Part shown: in pieces, positions 13,780 to 14,459 of the stretch
How the letters are laid out: each line of letters opens with the position of its first letter
Position numbering within the stretch: position 1 is the first letter of the stretch
DNA from: Lachnospiraceae bacterium UBA3645
Lineage (GTDB): Bacteria > Bacillota > Clostridia > Lachnospirales > Lachnospiraceae
Length of the DNA stretch: 14,459 nt
Direction of reading: 5' to 3'
NCBI GenBank assembly: GCA_002373555.1
Contig: DFKM01000162.1
Coordinates: 1-14,459, forward strand
Position numbers and translations under genes: made by a program
Notes under the pieces: model-generated
What the model was told of the DNA's origin: nothing
What the model saw: only the letters and a program-made list of their open reading frames with translations
Database searches by the model: none

Positions 13780-14459
13780 GTGATCTATGCAGATAATGCC
13801 GCCACTACAAAAATGAGTGAAACGGCGATCAAAACAATGATACAGCATCTGAAGGAAACATACGGAAATCCCTCCAGCCTCTACAGCATCGGACAGACAG
13901 CAAAAGAGGTGCTGGAGAAGGCGAGAGAGGATGTCGCAGCAGTGATCAATGCGGATCCGCGGGAGATCTATTTTACTTCCGGCGGCAGCGAGGCCGATAA
14001 TCAGGCCATCCGTTCAGCGGCTTATCTCGGAAGGCAGAAGGGGAAGAAGCATATCATTTCCACTGCATTCGAGCATCATGCGGTGCTGCATACGCTGAAT
14101 GCACTTGAGAAGGAAGGATTTGAGATCACGCTTCTCGACGTGCATGAGAACGGCATTGTTCTTCCAGAGGAGGTCGCGGCCGCGATCCGGGAGGATACAT
14201 GTCTGGTCACGATCATGTACGCGAACAATGAAATCGGGACGATCCAGCCGATCCGGGAGATCGGTGCGGTCTGCAGGGAGAAAGGCGTTCTGTTCCATAC
14301 GGATGCCGTCCAGGCGATTGCGCACATTCCGGTGGATGTGCAGGCCGACAATATTGACATGCTTTCCTCCTCTGCACACAAATACCACGGCCCGAAGGGG
14401 GTTGGTTTCCTGTATGTGAGACGCGGTATCCGCCTGACCAACCTGATCGAAGGCGGCGC
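13780..14459 (+). CDS. Cysteine desulfurase, NifS/IscS class, 3'-truncated
   Basis: The first 226 residues of a PLP-dependent enzyme that takes sulfur from cysteine, giving alanine and a protein persulfide for Fe-S clusters or thiolated tRNA. Visible signatures are YADNAATT (3-10), [11 protein letters not shown] (29-38), [25 protein letters not shown] (His100 stacks on PLP), [19 protein letters not shown] (Asp175) and [15 protein letters not shown] with the PLP lysine at 201. The catalytic cysteine loop lies beyond the window, so class I or II length cannot be confirmed. The start is GTG at 13780, with AAAGGAG at 13766-13772. The divergent IscR-like gene suggests control by Fe-S demand. It may be iscS or nifS; the symbol is left blank. 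Confidence 0.93.
   Translation, partial: MIYADNAATTKMSETAIKTMIQHLKETYGNPSSLYSIGQTAKEVLEKAREDVAAVINADPREIYFTSGGSEADNQAIRSAAYLGRQKGKKHIISTAFEHHAVLHTLNALEKEGFEITLLDVHENGIVLPEEVAAAIREDTCLVTIMYANNEIGTIQPIREIGAVCREKGVLFHTDAVQAIAHIPVDVQADNIDMLSSSAHKYHGPKGVGFLYVRRGIRLTNLIEGG

Noticed and set aside
14014..14441. Minus-strand frames and a + frame 2 ORF at the right end
   Set aside because: The cysteine desulfurase frame from GTG 13780 reads through this region with intact catalytic motifs, so the others are shadows.

Overview
The window is chromosomal DNA of moderately high GC with almost no non-coding space. It suggests an anaerobic member of the Clostridia, probably Lachnospiraceae-like. The reasons are the clostridial-type 6S RNA, strong AGGAGG-type ribosome binding sites, frequent TTG/GTG starts, an OmpR-type two-component system followed by a PepSY protein, and an Rrf2/nifS pair. 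The genus cannot be fixed from the sequence. I saw no tRNA, rRNA, insertion sequence, prophage gene or CRISPR array.

Layout, all on + except one gene. (1) 1-6548 is a tight housekeeping run: the 3' part of murF (peptidoglycan precursor ligase), a compact priA (replication-restart helicase), def (peptide deformylase), a 635-residue protein with a divergent RelA/SpoT-like nucleotidyltransferase domain and a long unassigned C-terminal part, and a D-2-hydroxyacid dehydrogenase that overlaps it by 4 bp. (2) 6563-7769 holds an MntP-like membrane transporter and a TetR-family regulator, behind an AT-rich region with repeated ATTGTA/TACAAT half-sites. (3) 7802-8862 holds a stand-alone hisB and cdd. 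(4) 8879-9173 holds a 6S RNA gene with its own promoter and a long terminator-like hairpin. (5) 9353-12306 is a response regulator, a sensor kinase (again a 4-bp TTGA overlap) and a membrane-anchored double-PepSY protein with a poly-Asp tail. An 11-bp-period direct repeat at the -35 position before the PepSY gene is a likely binding site for the response regulator. (6) 12321-13222 holds a perfect 24-bp inverted repeat, a likely interspersed repeat copy, and a secreted protein made of two tandem beta-sandwich-like repeats. (7) 13246-14459 is an IscR-like Rrf2 repressor (minus strand) divergent from a nifS-type cysteine desulfurase that runs off the window, with promoter elements and repeated operator-like motifs between them.

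The most promising unknown is the RelA/SpoT-like protein at 3661-5568. It keeps several alarmone-synthetase motifs but seems to lack the usual G-Y-R-S substrate motif, it carries about 300 residues of C-terminal sequence I cannot assign, and it sits directly after def, where fmt is often found. The second most promising is the two-component/PepSY/acidic-tail unit with its visible regulatory site. It also has a strong Shine-Dalgarno followed by ACG where an ATG would be expected.
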